A stretch of DNA of 64,000 nucleotides from an uncultured Dehalococcoidia bacterium (GTDB taxonomy: Bacteria > Chloroflexota > Dehalococcoidia > Lucifugimonadales > Australimonadaceae). Positions 51,224 through 58,832 of the stretch are shown in pieces. Numbering within the stretch: the stretch's first letter is position 1; every line of letters begins with the position of its first letter. The notes under the pieces are model-generated. The model ran no database searches. It had not been told where the DNA came from and saw nothing but the letters and a program-made list of their open reading frames with translations. Both the position numbers and the translations under genes were made by a program. The stretch covers positions 310,001-374,000 of the forward strand of contig OY282355.1 of NCBI GenBank assembly GCA_958295525.1, written 5' to 3'.

Positions 51224-53083
51224 TCATCCTACGAAGAACCTGTTGCGGGCGATTTCCTCGGCCTCCGCGTTATGGGATGCGAGATTCCCGCCTTCGCGGG
51301 AATGACGGTCATAGGATGGCGAATGCGGGGCGGCGGACGGCGAATGCGGGTCGTCGTCCGCAGGCGAGGCGTCAGGGGATGCGGGATTCCCGCCTTCGCG
51401 GGAATGACGGTCTTCGTAGGCGCCGCCGGCGCTTGCGCGGGACGGCGAATGCGGGCCGCCGGACGGCGGATCAGGATCATCGGCGGCGTCATCATCGTCG
51501 TCGTCCGGCGGGTCAGGGGCGGGGGGAGGGGGGAGGGGGACGCCGGCGGGGGCGCGAGCGCGCAGGAAGGGCTCGTACCCCGTCCAAATCTGGAGGGACG
51601 GCGGGCGCATAAACGCAAGCGCCAAAGCGTCGGCGCGGTCAGGCGACGGCACGCCCTTCTTGCGCGTCTCACGCTTGCTCTCCAACTTCACCTGCCCGGA
51701 ACTGGTCACGTCGTAGCGCAAGGAGAGCAACTGCGCCGCGAGGATTTCGTCTTGCGGGAGGGCGATGAGATGGTCGTTCATCAGGCGGCGCAACTCCCAG
51801 AAGATTTCGGAGCGCAGGTTGGCGAACCGCGTCGGATGGGGCGCCCGCCGCCCGAATTGCACGCCGTAGACGGGCGCGCCGACCTCCTTCAGGCGATCGC
51901 ACACGCCTCCACCGACGCCGTTCTCGTCCACGAACACCGCCTCGGCGTTGAGGTCGTTCGCCATCAGCGCCGCCTCGCCCGCCACGCGCATCGTGTCCGT
52001 CTCGCGGTCGAGGGACTTTGTCGCGATCACGCGCTGGCCGCGCCTTGCGATGAGCACGGACTTGTCCGCGCCGAAACGGGCGACGTCGACGCCGATATAC
52101 ACGGGCTCGCGCTCGTCCTCTTCTTGAGTGGGAGCGCCCGCGCCGGACGGGGCGGACTCGGCCATCGCGGTCTCAACGGCCTTGCGCCCCACGAGCGAGT
52201 TGTCCTCGGCGTCGGGGAACTCGGCGTAGACGGACGAGCGGAACAAGGGATGGTCTTCGCCCCAGATGAGGGCTTTGTCGGCGATGTCCTCCGGCGTGAT
52301 GAGGCCGGGGACGGGCTCGGCGCCGTCTATCAGATTCGGCGTGTCGAGAGCGGAGATGCGGAGGCGGGCGTAGGCCACTTGCTTGGCGTGATGGGAATCG
52401 TAGAACTCGCCGGGGCGGGAGAGGGCGTTGCCGATCATCAAGAATTTGGTCGGGTTGAGGCGGATCGCCGCGTCAATGTAGGGTTGCTCGACGCCGTGCG
52501 CTTCGTCGACAATGACAAGCAACTGCGGCGAATGGAAGCCTTGCACACGGTCGGGTTTGTTCGTGGAGAAGGCGACGCCGAAGCGGTCGGGGGAGATGGT
52601 GTAGCGGCTCTTGGTGAGTTTGCCGGAGAGGGGGATGTCGGCGTTGGCGACGGCGGTTGCGATTTCGGGCCAGAGGATGTACTCGATTTGGCGCTGTGTT
52701 GGGGCGAGGACGACGACTTTGGCTGCGGGGCGGGTTTCGAGCCACCAGAGGATGATGCGGGCCGCCGCCCAATCTTTGCCGGAGCCGTTGCAACCGACGA
52801 TGGAGACGCGGCGGTGGTTGGCGACGAGATCGAGCATTTCGATCTGCTTGGGGTAGGGCTGGCCGGCGTTAGGGAGGGCGTGGGCGATGAATCCTGCGGG
52901 GTCGTCGCGGAATTGGGCGAGGGCGGGGGCGGGCGTGGCGTCCTTCCCGCGTTCGCGGTCGGGGCGCGGCGGCTGGTGGCCGCAGGAGGCGCAGCGCGTC
53001 GCGTCGCGGCCTCTGCGAGGCTTGGGGGAGGCGTCGCGCTGGTGGCGGTTGAAGAGTTTGGCGATGAGACTCATAGTTGACAT
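51224..53083 (-). CDS. Phage-type terminase large subunit, orphan, with repeat-encoded tail
   Basis: 619 residues (616 from the inner ATG at 53074). The ATPase has Walker A IVGCNGSGKD (97-103), a LAPTQRQIEY adenine/coupling segment and Walker B LLVIVDEAHG (about 188-197). The nuclease domain (about 330-500) has GVDVARFGADKS, FVDENGVGGGV and SPDRADALALAF, giving the three Asp of the RNase H-like fold. The last 110 residues are Pro/Asp/Ser-rich. Two stretches (DRHSREGGNP and DRHSREGGNL) are the translated dispersed palindrome. There is no small subunit, portal or capsid gene nearby. It might be a prophage remnant, a gene-transfer-agent piece or a domesticated enzyme. Confidence 0.85.
   Translation of the reverse strand: MSTMSLIAKLFNRHQRDASPKPRRGRDATRCASCGHQPPRPDRERGKDATPAPALAQFRDDPAGFIAHALPNAGQPYPKQIEMLDLVANHRRVSIVGCNGSGKDWAAARIILWWLETRPAAKVVVLAPTQRQIEYILWPEIATAVANADIPLSGKLTKSRYTISPDRFGVAFSTNKPDRVQGFHSPQLLVIVDEAHGVEQPYIDAAIRLNPTKFLMIGNALSRPGEFYDSHHAKQVAYARLRISALDTPNLIDGAEPVPGLITPEDIADKALIWGEDHPLFRSSVYAEFPDAEDNSLVGRKAVETAMAESAPSGAGAPTQEEDEREPVYIGVDVARFGADKSVLIARRGQRVIATKSLDRETDTMRVAGEAALMANDLNAEAVFVDENGVGGGVCDRLKEVGAPVYGVQFGRRAPHPTRFANLRSEIFWELRRLMNDHLIALPQDEILAAQLLSLRYDVTSSGQVKLESKRETRKKGVPSPDRADALALAFMRPPSLQIWTGYEPFLRARAPAGVPLPPPPAPDPPDDDDDDAADDPDPPSGGPHSPSRASAGGAYEDRHSREGGNPASPDASPADDDPHSPSAAPHSPSYDRHSREGGNLASHNAEAEEIARNRFFVG
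51281..51410. repeat. Two dispersed palindromic elements inside the terminase-like coding region
   Basis: Copies at 51281-51309 and 51383-51410, identical to the intergenic ones (ATTCCCGCCTTCGCGGGAATGACGG). Both are read in the same frame, as Arg-His-Ser-Arg-Glu-Gly-Gly-Asn, and leave the frame open. Confidence 0.9.
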
Positions 53084-53108
53084 TATCGCAACTAATGGCG
53101 GAATGCAA
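53082..53108 (-). promoter_or_regulatory. Possible promoter of the terminase-like gene
   Basis: TTGCAT (53108-53103) and GATAAT (53087-53082) with a 15-bp spacer; ATG 53074 lies seven bases downstream. Short spacer, so modest confidence. Confidence 0.3.
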
Positions 53109-53504
53109 TAGGGGCATGTGTCGCATTTTGGGATGGGGGCGAGGGGAGGGGGCGAGATTCCCGCCTACGCGGGAATGACGTGGCGTGTGATGCGCTGCGC
53201 GCCGACTGGATTCCCGCCTACGCGGGAATGACGGGGCACCCCGGGGGTGATTTGGAGACGATGCGCTACGCGCATTCGTCCGGCGCTTGCGCGCCGATTG
53301 GATTCCCGCCTACGCGGGAATGACGATGAGGAGGGGAGGAGGACGACAGGCACGGGCGGGAATGGGAAGCGCCCCGCCGGAGCAGGGCGCTTCGTTGCAG
53401 TAGTGACGACAGGGCTACGCTCGCGCTAGCCGCCGCTGTTGTCTCGCGGGGCGAGGGCTGCGCTCGCGCTAGCCGCCGCTGTTGTCTCGCGGGGCGGGGC
53501 TGCT
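53109..53504. repeat. Palindromic elements and a 43-bp tandem duplication
   Basis: Three palindromes at about 53155-53181, 53209-53235 and 53298-53325, with GATGCGCTRCGCGC phrases between. Then a hairpin (see terminator). At 53414-53501 a 43-bp block (GCTCGCGCTAGCCGCCGCTG, TTGTCTCGCGGGGCG) is present twice in tandem, ending at the stop of the HesB-type gene. No gene recognised. Confidence 0.75.
53366..53393. terminator. Hairpin, possible terminator of the HesB-type gene
   Basis: Perfect 9-bp stem GAAGCGCCC / GGGCGCTTC with a 10-base loop. The gene reads toward it from the right. A U-tract is weak on both strands, so termination may need more than this hairpin. Confidence 0.4.
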
Positions 53505-53897
53505 CTAGTGGGAGCAGCCGCAGCCGCCGTTGCCGCAGGCGCAGCCTCCGCCGCAACCGCCGCCGTGCGCGGGGGCGATGTTCGGGTTTTCGATGACGAA
53601 CCCGCTCCGCATCAGGCCCTCGGCGTAGTCTATGGACGCTCCGTCGAGCAGGGGGGCGCTGTCGGCGTCGGCGACGACGCGGACGCCGGAGTCGTGGAGG
53701 ACGAGGTCGTCTTCGGCGACGTCGTCTTCGAGGGAGAGCATGTACTGCGCGCCTTGCCCGTTGGGGACGACGATGACGCGGAGCACGGCCCCGGGTTGCC
53801 CTTCTTCGGCCAGCGTTTCGGCGAGTTTCTCGGCCGCCAGGTCGGAGACGGCGATCGTCGGGGCGTCAACGGATGCGGGGGCTTGGGTCATTGTCAT
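53505..53897 (-). CDS. HesB/IscA/ErpA-type iron-sulfur protein with Cys-rich tail
   Basis: 130 residues. The A-type carrier fold is clear: VSDLAAEKLAETLAEEG at the start, LRVIVVPNGQGAQYMLSLED, VVADADSAPLLDGASIDYAEGLMRSGFVIENPN. The usual first Cys (in a GGCSG-like loop) is replaced by NGQGA, so one cluster ligand is lost. The last 16 residues contain five Cys (115, 119, 121, 126, 128) among Gly. The typical CGCG pair is therefore expanded. It may carry a different cluster or another metal. ATG 53897 follows AAGGAG at six bases. Confidence 0.85.
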   Translation of the reverse strand: MTMTQAPASVDAPTIAVSDLAAEKLAETLAEEGQPGAVLRVIVVPNGQGAQYMLSLEDDVAEDDLVLHDSGVRVVADADSAPLLDGASIDYAEGLMRSGFVIENPNIAPAHGGGCGGGCACGNGGCGCSH

Positions 53898-54012
53898 TGC
53901 GTGCTCCTTCGCAGCGGACTCGTGGGGCACAGGCTAGCAGGGCGGAGCGCGGAGGTCAATACGCGGGCGTCGCGGGGTTGTCCGCCCAGTTTTGCGCGAT
54001 CGTTAGGCGCGC

Positions 54013-54189
54013 TCAGGCGCGGCGGCGCAGGCGCGAGGCGAGCCACACGCCCCACGCGACGGCCCACGCTCCGGCGAGGGCTTGCGCCTGCCACGCGAGG
54101 CCGAAGTAACTCGCGGCGAGCAGCGGGCCGAGAGGCGCCGCTCCCACCGCGACGAACACCACCGTCAATTCTCCTGCGGCCTTCTTCAT
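54013..54189 (-). CDS. Small two-span membrane protein
   Basis: 58 residues: MKKAAGE, then two hydrophobic helices (about 8-28 and 30-50) and a basic end (ASRLRRRA). ATG 54189 follows AAAGGAG at a normal distance. Resembles small holin-like or AtpZ-like proteins in layout only; no family is recognised. It is divergent from the XRE regulator. Confidence 0.6.
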   Translation of the reverse strand: MKKAAGELTVVFVAVGAAPLGPLLAASYFGLAWQAQALAGAWAVAWGVWLASRLRRRA

Positions 54190-54341
54190 AGGGCGTCTCC
54201 TTTCTTGCGGGCGCCGCCGCCCGCCGCCGCGCATTCGCGCTCGTGTCGCGTCTATGGCATAATGAGGTCAAGGGCGCGCGATACGCAACGGGCGGATGTC
54301 GCGGCGCGCTCGTCAGCCGGAAGAGAGGTATAGACAGGGCT

Positions 54342-54707
54342 ATGAGGCTGAAGTACGACCCCACCGCGCTTATCGACTTTCTGAAGGAGTGGATGGAGAC
54401 GTGCGGCGTTTCGCAACTGGCGCTTGCGAGGCGCGCGGACGTTCCGCACTCGACGCTGAGCGTGCTCTTCAATCACCGGATTTCGCCGACCGCTCAGACA
54501 TTGCGGAAACTGGCCGCCGCGATGAACGTTCCCGTCGGCAAGATGCTCGTGCTCTCCGGTCACCTCACGGAGGAGGAGTTCCAGACGCCGATCAAGGAGG
54601 AGGACATGGCGCGGCTGTACGAGGTGGGCGATCTGGACGAGACGGAGTGGGATCAGGTGCGCGACTTCGCGCGCTACGTCCGGAGCAAGCGGAAGGGGCG
54701 CGGCTAG
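54342..54707 (+). CDS. XRE-family HTH transcriptional regulator
   Basis: 121 residues. The HTH occupies about residues 13-70 with CGVSQLALARRADVPHSTLSVLF as the recognition part. The C-terminal 45 residues are acidic and helical, possibly for dimerisation or binding the partner. A gene for an ImmA/IrrE-like protein follows by 138 bp from this stop, the usual arrangement of repressor and protease in mobile elements and in stress switches. Confidence 0.85.
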   Translation: MRLKYDPTALIDFLKEWMETCGVSQLALARRADVPHSTLSVLFNHRISPTAQTLRKLAAAMNVPVGKMLVLSGHLTEEEFQTPIKEEDMARLYEVGDLDETEWDQVRDFARYVRSKRKGRG

Positions 54708-54845
54708 GGGCGGTCACGGGCGGCGCCGCCGCAATCGGGCTAATAGAGGCGCGCCGCTGCGCCATTCGCCCCTCGCGCGGTCAGCGGGGCGGGGCGCACA
54801 ATGCTTCCTGGGGACATCGTTTTGCCCCCGGAGGGAAGCAACGTT

Positions 54846-55280
54846 ATGCGCGCATTGCGAATGGGCCGCAGCCTCGCGGAGATGCACGCCCTCGAGCCCG
54901 GAGCCGACCTCGCTCCGCTGCTGCGGGGCGTCGGCGCGGAGGTCATCCCATGGCGGTTCACGGGGCGCGTCCGCGAGGTGATTTTCGAGGGGGCGATCGG
55001 CATTGACGACGCGCTGCCGGAGACATGGAAACGGTGGCTTACGGCGCACGCCGTAGGGCATCACTTGCTCCACGCCGGCGCGAGTTTGTATCTCGCATCT
55101 TGGCAATGGGTGAACCGCGTCAAGGCGGAGCGGCAGGCGGAGGAGTTCGCGGCCGGGCTGCTCGTTCCCGCCAGCGCGGCGCGGAACGCGGGGGAGAACG
55201 CCGTCGCCGTGCGCTGCGGCATTCCGGCCGAGAAGGCGCGCTGGGCGCTGGCGCGGCTCGCGGAGGAGGGTGAGGCGTAA
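54846..55280 (+). CDS. ImmA/IrrE-like protein with degenerate zinc-protease motif
   Basis: 144 residues from ATG 54846 behind GGAGGG; an ATG at 54801 would add 15. In ImmA/IrrE proteases the motif is HExxH, with a third ligand in a later E-x-x-A-x-x-L. Here the segment reads TAHAVGHHLLH, so the catalytic Glu is Ala (GCC), while both His (68, 72) and the later RQAEEFAAGLLVP with the third Glu remain. Zinc could still bind, but peptide hydrolysis is unlikely by the normal mechanism. Downstream of an XRE repressor, the target class of such proteases. Confidence 0.75.
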   Translation: MRALRMGRSLAEMHALEPGADLAPLLRGVGAEVIPWRFTGRVREVIFEGAIGIDDALPETWKRWLTAHAVGHHLLHAGASLYLASWQWVNRVKAERQAEEFAAGLLVPASAARNAGENAVAVRCGIPAEKARWALARLAEEGEA

Positions 55281-55505
55281 CATCCGCTAGTAGGTTCCCG
55301 CTTTCGCGCCGCATCAGGGGCGAGATTCCCGCCTACGCGGGAATGACGGGACACAAGGGCGCGGGAACGGCGGCAAGGGGGAAGGACGGACAGGGGGTGG
55401 GATTCCCGCCTACGCGGGAATGACGGCAGAGGGGCAGGAATGAGGGGCAAGGGGGCGCTACGCGCCGACTGGATTCCCGCCTGCGCGGGAACGACGGGGC
55501 AAGCG
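55281..55505. repeat. Palindromic elements in convergent gap
   Basis: A half copy at 55291-55306, and full copies at about 55320-55347, 55398-55425 and 55468-55495, plus AAGGGGG phrases. Separates the ImmA-like gene from the amidohydrolase gene. Confidence 0.8.
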
Positions 55506-56561
55506 CTAGTCGCGGCCGTAGAAGCGGGCCGCCGCGTCGTGGAGCACGCCCTTGCGCTGCGCCTCCGTCAGGTCGCTCCGCGTTTGCATATGGCGCAGCG
55601 ACTCCGGGTAATCGGAGTCCCAGTGAGGGTAGTCGGATGCGTACATCACGACGTCGTCGCCGATGAGATCGAGCGTTTGGCCGAGCATGCGCTCGTTGGG
55701 CTCGCAGCCGACGAAGACGTTGCCGCCTTTGCGGAGGAAGGCGCTGGGCTTGCGCGCGAGGTGGGGCGCGTCCACGCTTCCCCGCGCCTCGTACTCCTCG
55801 TCCAGGCGGTCGAGCCACCAGGGCAGCCAGGTCGCGCCGGCCTCGAGGAAGGCGAAGCGCACTGCCGGGAATCGCTCGAACACGCCCTCGAACATCATGC
55901 TGGTGAACTGCCGGAGGATGCCGTAGGGGTGGGCGACGGAATGCGTCTGAATGAACTTGGGGAAGAGGTCGGCGCCCGGCGCCAGCGACGAGCCTGAGGC
56001 ATGGACGGCGATGGGGAGGCCGACCTCGCCCGCCGCCTGATACGCGGCGTCGTAGCGCGCGTGGCCGAGGAGGTGGTCGCCGTCGGCGGGGAACATCGCG
56101 GCTGCGTGGCCGAGCGAGCGCGCCCGCCGCACCTCGCTCGCCGCAGCGTCCGCGTTTCGGGTCGGGAGCAGCGCGACGCCCAGTATGCGCCCGCCGCAAT
56201 GGGGGTAGAATGTCTCGGCGAGCCAGTCGTTGTAGGCGCGGCACAGCGCCGCCTGGTAGTCCGGGTCTTTCACGTAGCCCGCGTACAGCCCCAGCGTCGG
56301 ATACACCGCCGACCACTCCAGCGGCCCGCGGTCGAGGGCGGCGAGCCAGTCGGCGGGGGCGTGCGCTTTGCCGCGGAACAGCCGCGTCCCCAGATTACGG
56401 TCCATTCCGTCAAGCGGGGTGAGGGGCTCGATGGGCACGAAATCGTCGGAGAGGCCGGACGGAGCGCGGAATTCGCGGTAGGGCTCGTCCAGCATTCGCG
56501 CGATTCGCTTCGCGTCCTCCATCACGTGGCCGTCGCCGTCAACGGCTCTTGCAGTTCCCAT
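55506..56561 (-). CDS. Amidohydrolase family metal-dependent hydrolase (COG2159, TIM barrel)
   Basis: 351 residues, the amidohydrolase-2 type. Metal-site elements: VDGDGHVMED at the N-terminus (a single His in place of the usual H-x-H), IAVHASGSS at about 205, FLEAGATWLPWWLDRL at about 262, and VMYASDYPHWDS (the last Asp) at about 320. The family includes ACMSD, 2-pyrone-4,6-dicarboxylate-type and o-pyrocatechuate decarboxylases and hydrolases. In combination with the oxygenase and SDR genes of the window, a role in aromatic breakdown is possible but unproved. ATG 56561 follows GGAG. Confidence 0.85.
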   Translation of the reverse strand: MGTARAVDGDGHVMEDAKRIARMLDEPYREFRAPSGLSDDFVPIEPLTPLDGMDRNLGTRLFRGKAHAPADWLAALDRGPLEWSAVYPTLGLYAGYVKDPDYQAALCRAYNDWLAETFYPHCGGRILGVALLPTRNADAAASEVRRARSLGHAAAMFPADGDHLLGHARYDAAYQAAGEVGLPIAVHASGSSLAPGADLFPKFIQTHSVAHPYGILRQFTSMMFEGVFERFPAVRFAFLEAGATWLPWWLDRLDEEYEARGSVDAPHLARKPSAFLRKGGNVFVGCEPNERMLGQTLDLIGDDVVMYASDYPHWDSDYPESLRHMQTRSDLTEAQRKGVLHDAAARFYGRD

Positions 56562-56606
56562 CGCTTACGTCTCCTGCAGCCGCCCCGCGCCTGCGTCCTC
56601 GAACGG

Positions 56607-57230
56607 TCAGATGAAGTCGTTTCCGTCGGCGGACGCGCCTGCGCTCTCCACGGCCGGGCCGCCGGCCAATTCGTCCACGAGTTCGTTGAGTTTCTCTTCG
56701 GTTAGGATGCCGCTCCACTTGCGCGCGACGCTTCCGTCCGCCCGAATGAAGATCGTCGTCGGCATTCCCAAGATTTCGAATCCGCGGGCGACGGTCTCGT
56801 CGTAGGTGGTTCCGGCGGGGTAGGTGACGCCTAACTCTTGGAGCAAAGCGCGCCCCTCCTCGCGGGTGCCGAGGAATTGTTGGGGGCCGATGTCCACGCC
56901 CAGGATCGTCACCTCGCCGGCTCGACGCTCGTGCACGCGCTGGAATTCCGGCATCTCGGCGCGGCACGGGGGGCAGAGCGCGGCCCAGAAGTTCAGCACG
57001 ACGGGCTTGCCTTGCGCGAGCACGTCCGAGAGGCGCGGCGACTCTCCGCCGAGCGCGTCTTGCCCCTGGTAGGCGCTGATCTCCAGGTCCGGCGTCTCCA
57101 GACTTACGGCGGGGGCGCCGTCCGCGGGCGGAGGCGGGGCGGGGGCGGCGTCGGATCCGCAAGCGGCGAGCGCGAGCATCGCGGCGGCTCCCGCGAGCGC
57201 GAGCAATGCGCGCATTCCCGTCGCAGTCAT
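56607..57230 (-). CDS. TlpA/ResA-type thiol-disulfide oxidoreductase lipoprotein
   Basis: 207 residues. The signal peptide ends in the lipobox LAAC (Cys24), followed by a Pro-rich linker (PAPPPPADG). The thioredoxin domain has the active site FWAALCPPCRAEMPEF (CPPC near residue 86-89) and the cis-Pro loop GMPTTIFI (about 155). Such proteins reduce apocytochrome or other envelope disulfides, usually with a CcdA-type donor, which is not encoded here. C-terminal tail is acidic/Gly-rich. The start ATG 57230 lies close to the divergent SDR gene region. Confidence 0.88.
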   Translation of the reverse strand: MTATGMRALLALAGAAAMLALAACGSDAAPAPPPPADGAPAVSLETPDLEISAYQGQDALGGESPRLSDVLAQGKPVVLNFWAALCPPCRAEMPEFQRVHERRAGEVTILGVDIGPQQFLGTREEGRALLQELGVTYPAGTTYDETVARGFEILGMPTTIFIRADGSVARKWSGILTEEKLNELVDELAGGPAVESAGASADGNDFI

Positions 57231-57476
57231 TGGCGTATCCTCCTGCGAGTCCGCGCCGGACGGCCCGTTTGCGGCGTCTTCGTTGATTCGCGCGCGTCCG
57301 CCGATTCGCGTATAGGATACAGGATGAGCCGCGCGATGCGTATAATTCGAGCGTCGCTTTATGTCCCCCCGCAGAGGAAGCGGCGGGCGAGGGCGCCGGC
57401 GGGAGCGCGGAGATGCGGAGATGCGGAGATATGAAGGCCGCTAGAGAGGCGCATAGAGGATCAGGAGCGTAGAGCG
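57231..57476 (+). promoter_or_regulatory. Promoter region of the SDR gene, with a short upstream ORF
   Basis: TATAAT at 57341-57346 is the likely -10. A 19-codon ORF (57413-57472) with three near-identical GGAGATGC repeats ends four bases before the SDR ATG at 57477. It might be a leader peptide, but there is no attenuator hairpin I can identify. Confidence 0.35.
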
Positions 57477-58433
57477 ATGCCGGACGAAGAATACGTTCCG
57501 CCGAGAGGCGAGAGGCTCGCGGGGAAGGTCGCCGTCGTCACCGGGTCCGGGCGCGGCATCGGACGGGCGCACGCGATTGCGCTGGCCGCCGAGGGCGCGA
57601 GCGTCGTCGTCAACGACGCAGGCGTCGAGCGGACAGGGTCGGGCGGGAGCGCCGCCCCCGCCGACGACACGGTCGCGTTCATCCGCGAGAACGGCGGCGA
57701 GGCCGTCGCCAACTACAATTCCGTCGCCGACTACGCGCAAGCCGGGGAGATCATCCGCGCCGCAATAGAGGCTTACGGGCGGTTGGACGTCCTCGTCAAC
57801 AACGCGGGCATCGCGCGGGAGGGGCTGTTCCATCAGATCGGGCCGGACGACTTCGCGGCCATCGTGGGAACGCACCTCAAGGGGACGTTCAACACGTGCC
57901 ATCACGCCGTTCCGCTGATGATGGCCCAGCGTTCGGGACGCATCATCAACACGGCGTCCAGCCAGTGGCGCAACCCGGAAGGCCGGACGGCCTACGGCGC
58001 GGCGAAGGGCGGAATCGTGAGCCTCACGTGGGACTTGGCGTTCGAGTTGCGCTATCACGGCGTCACGGTGAACGCGATCGCCCCGCTCGCGCAGACGCGG
58101 GCGTTCGCGGGCTACCGCCACCCGGAGGCGCTGGCGGAGGCGGGCATTCCCGCGAAGAAGGCGCCGGACGAACTCGCCGCCAACCGCCCCGGCGGAGAGC
58201 ACGTCTCGCCCATCGTCGTGTGGCTTGCAAGCGATGCGGCGGCGCATGTCAACGGCTGCGTGTTCCGCGCCGGCAGCGGCAAGTTCGGCTTCTACGCGCA
58301 CCCGGAGGAGATCCGGACGATCAACAAAGACTGGCGCGTCAAAGGCAAATGGACGGTCGAGGAGTTGAGCAAGGCGCTCCCAAGCAGCCTCCTCTTCGAC
58401 AGTTCCGCCGCGCCGTTCATTCCGGCCGATTAG
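57477..58433 (+). CDS. SDR family oxidoreductase (long form)
   Basis: 318 residues. The cofactor loop is VVTGSGRGIGRAHA (about 18-31), then VNDAGVE, NNAG (about 107), catalytic Ser in NTASSQW (about 158) and Tyr-Lys in YGAAKGG (about 172-176). The C-terminal extension of about 60 residues (EEIRTINKDWRVKGKWTVEEL) resembles SDR members related to the dehydrogenase part of peroxisomal multifunctional enzyme type 2. The substrate is unclear, perhaps a 3-hydroxyacyl-CoA. ATG 57477 follows AGGAGCG. Confidence 0.88.
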   Translation: MPDEEYVPPRGERLAGKVAVVTGSGRGIGRAHAIALAAEGASVVVNDAGVERTGSGGSAAPADDTVAFIRENGGEAVANYNSVADYAQAGEIIRAAIEAYGRLDVLVNNAGIAREGLFHQIGPDDFAAIVGTHLKGTFNTCHHAVPLMMAQRSGRIINTASSQWRNPEGRTAYGAAKGGIVSLTWDLAFELRYHGVTVNAIAPLAQTRAFAGYRHPEALAEAGIPAKKAPDELAANRPGGEHVSPIVVWLASDAAAHVNGCVFRAGSGKFGFYAHPEEIRTINKDWRVKGKWTVEELSKALPSSLLFDSSAAPFIPAD

Positions 58434-58832
58434 GCGCAGGGCGGTCTGCTGGAAGCGTTCCGCGACAGAGGGCGAGGTTCCCGCCTACGCGGGAACGACG
58501 ATAAAGGGGGCGGGAACGACGATAGGGGGCGGGAAGAGGAGACGAGGCGCGTTGCGCCCCGTCCGGCGCTTGCGCGCCCCTGGATTCCCGCCTACGCGGG
58601 AATGACGAATAGGGGCGGGGTTACCGCCTACGCGGGAACGACGGGACAGGTGGGCGGACGCGATGACAGGGGGGCGGGAACGACGATGCGCCGCCCGCTT
58701 CGTCAGAGGGCGGGCGCGGCGCTATTCCCTTCTCCGCGCGTTTGGGGTATACTGCCGCTGCGCTTCGGCGCGAGCCGCAGGGAACGTCGAGCCTTGCGGA
58801 AATTTCTCAGATCGACGGAAAGGCAGGCCGCA
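58434..58832. repeat. Intergenic region: palindromic elements and rpsB leader
   Basis: Palindromes at about 58474-58501, 58580-58607 and 58616-58645 (the last with TTACCGCC, partly degenerate), with GGGGCGGGAA phrases. From about 58748 the sequence is the rpsB promoter and leader. No separate gene was recognised. Confidence 0.75.
58748..58753 (+). promoter_or_regulatory. -10 element of the rpsB cluster
   Basis: TATACT, with a weak TTCCCT 17 bp upstream (58725-58730). It implies a leader of about 75 nt before the TTG at 58833. In many bacteria this leader binds S2; I cannot see a clear S2-type fold. Confidence 0.4.

Noticed and set aside
51224-53083. Calling the whole region a prophage
   Set aside because: Only the terminase-like gene has phage character. 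No integrase, portal, capsid, tail, att duplication or lysis gene was recognised between 47 and 57 kb.
57413-57472. Leader peptide or attenuator upstream of the SDR gene
   Set aside because: The short ORF has no repeated regulatory codon and no alternative hairpins I can draw, so it is only noted as a possible upstream ORF.
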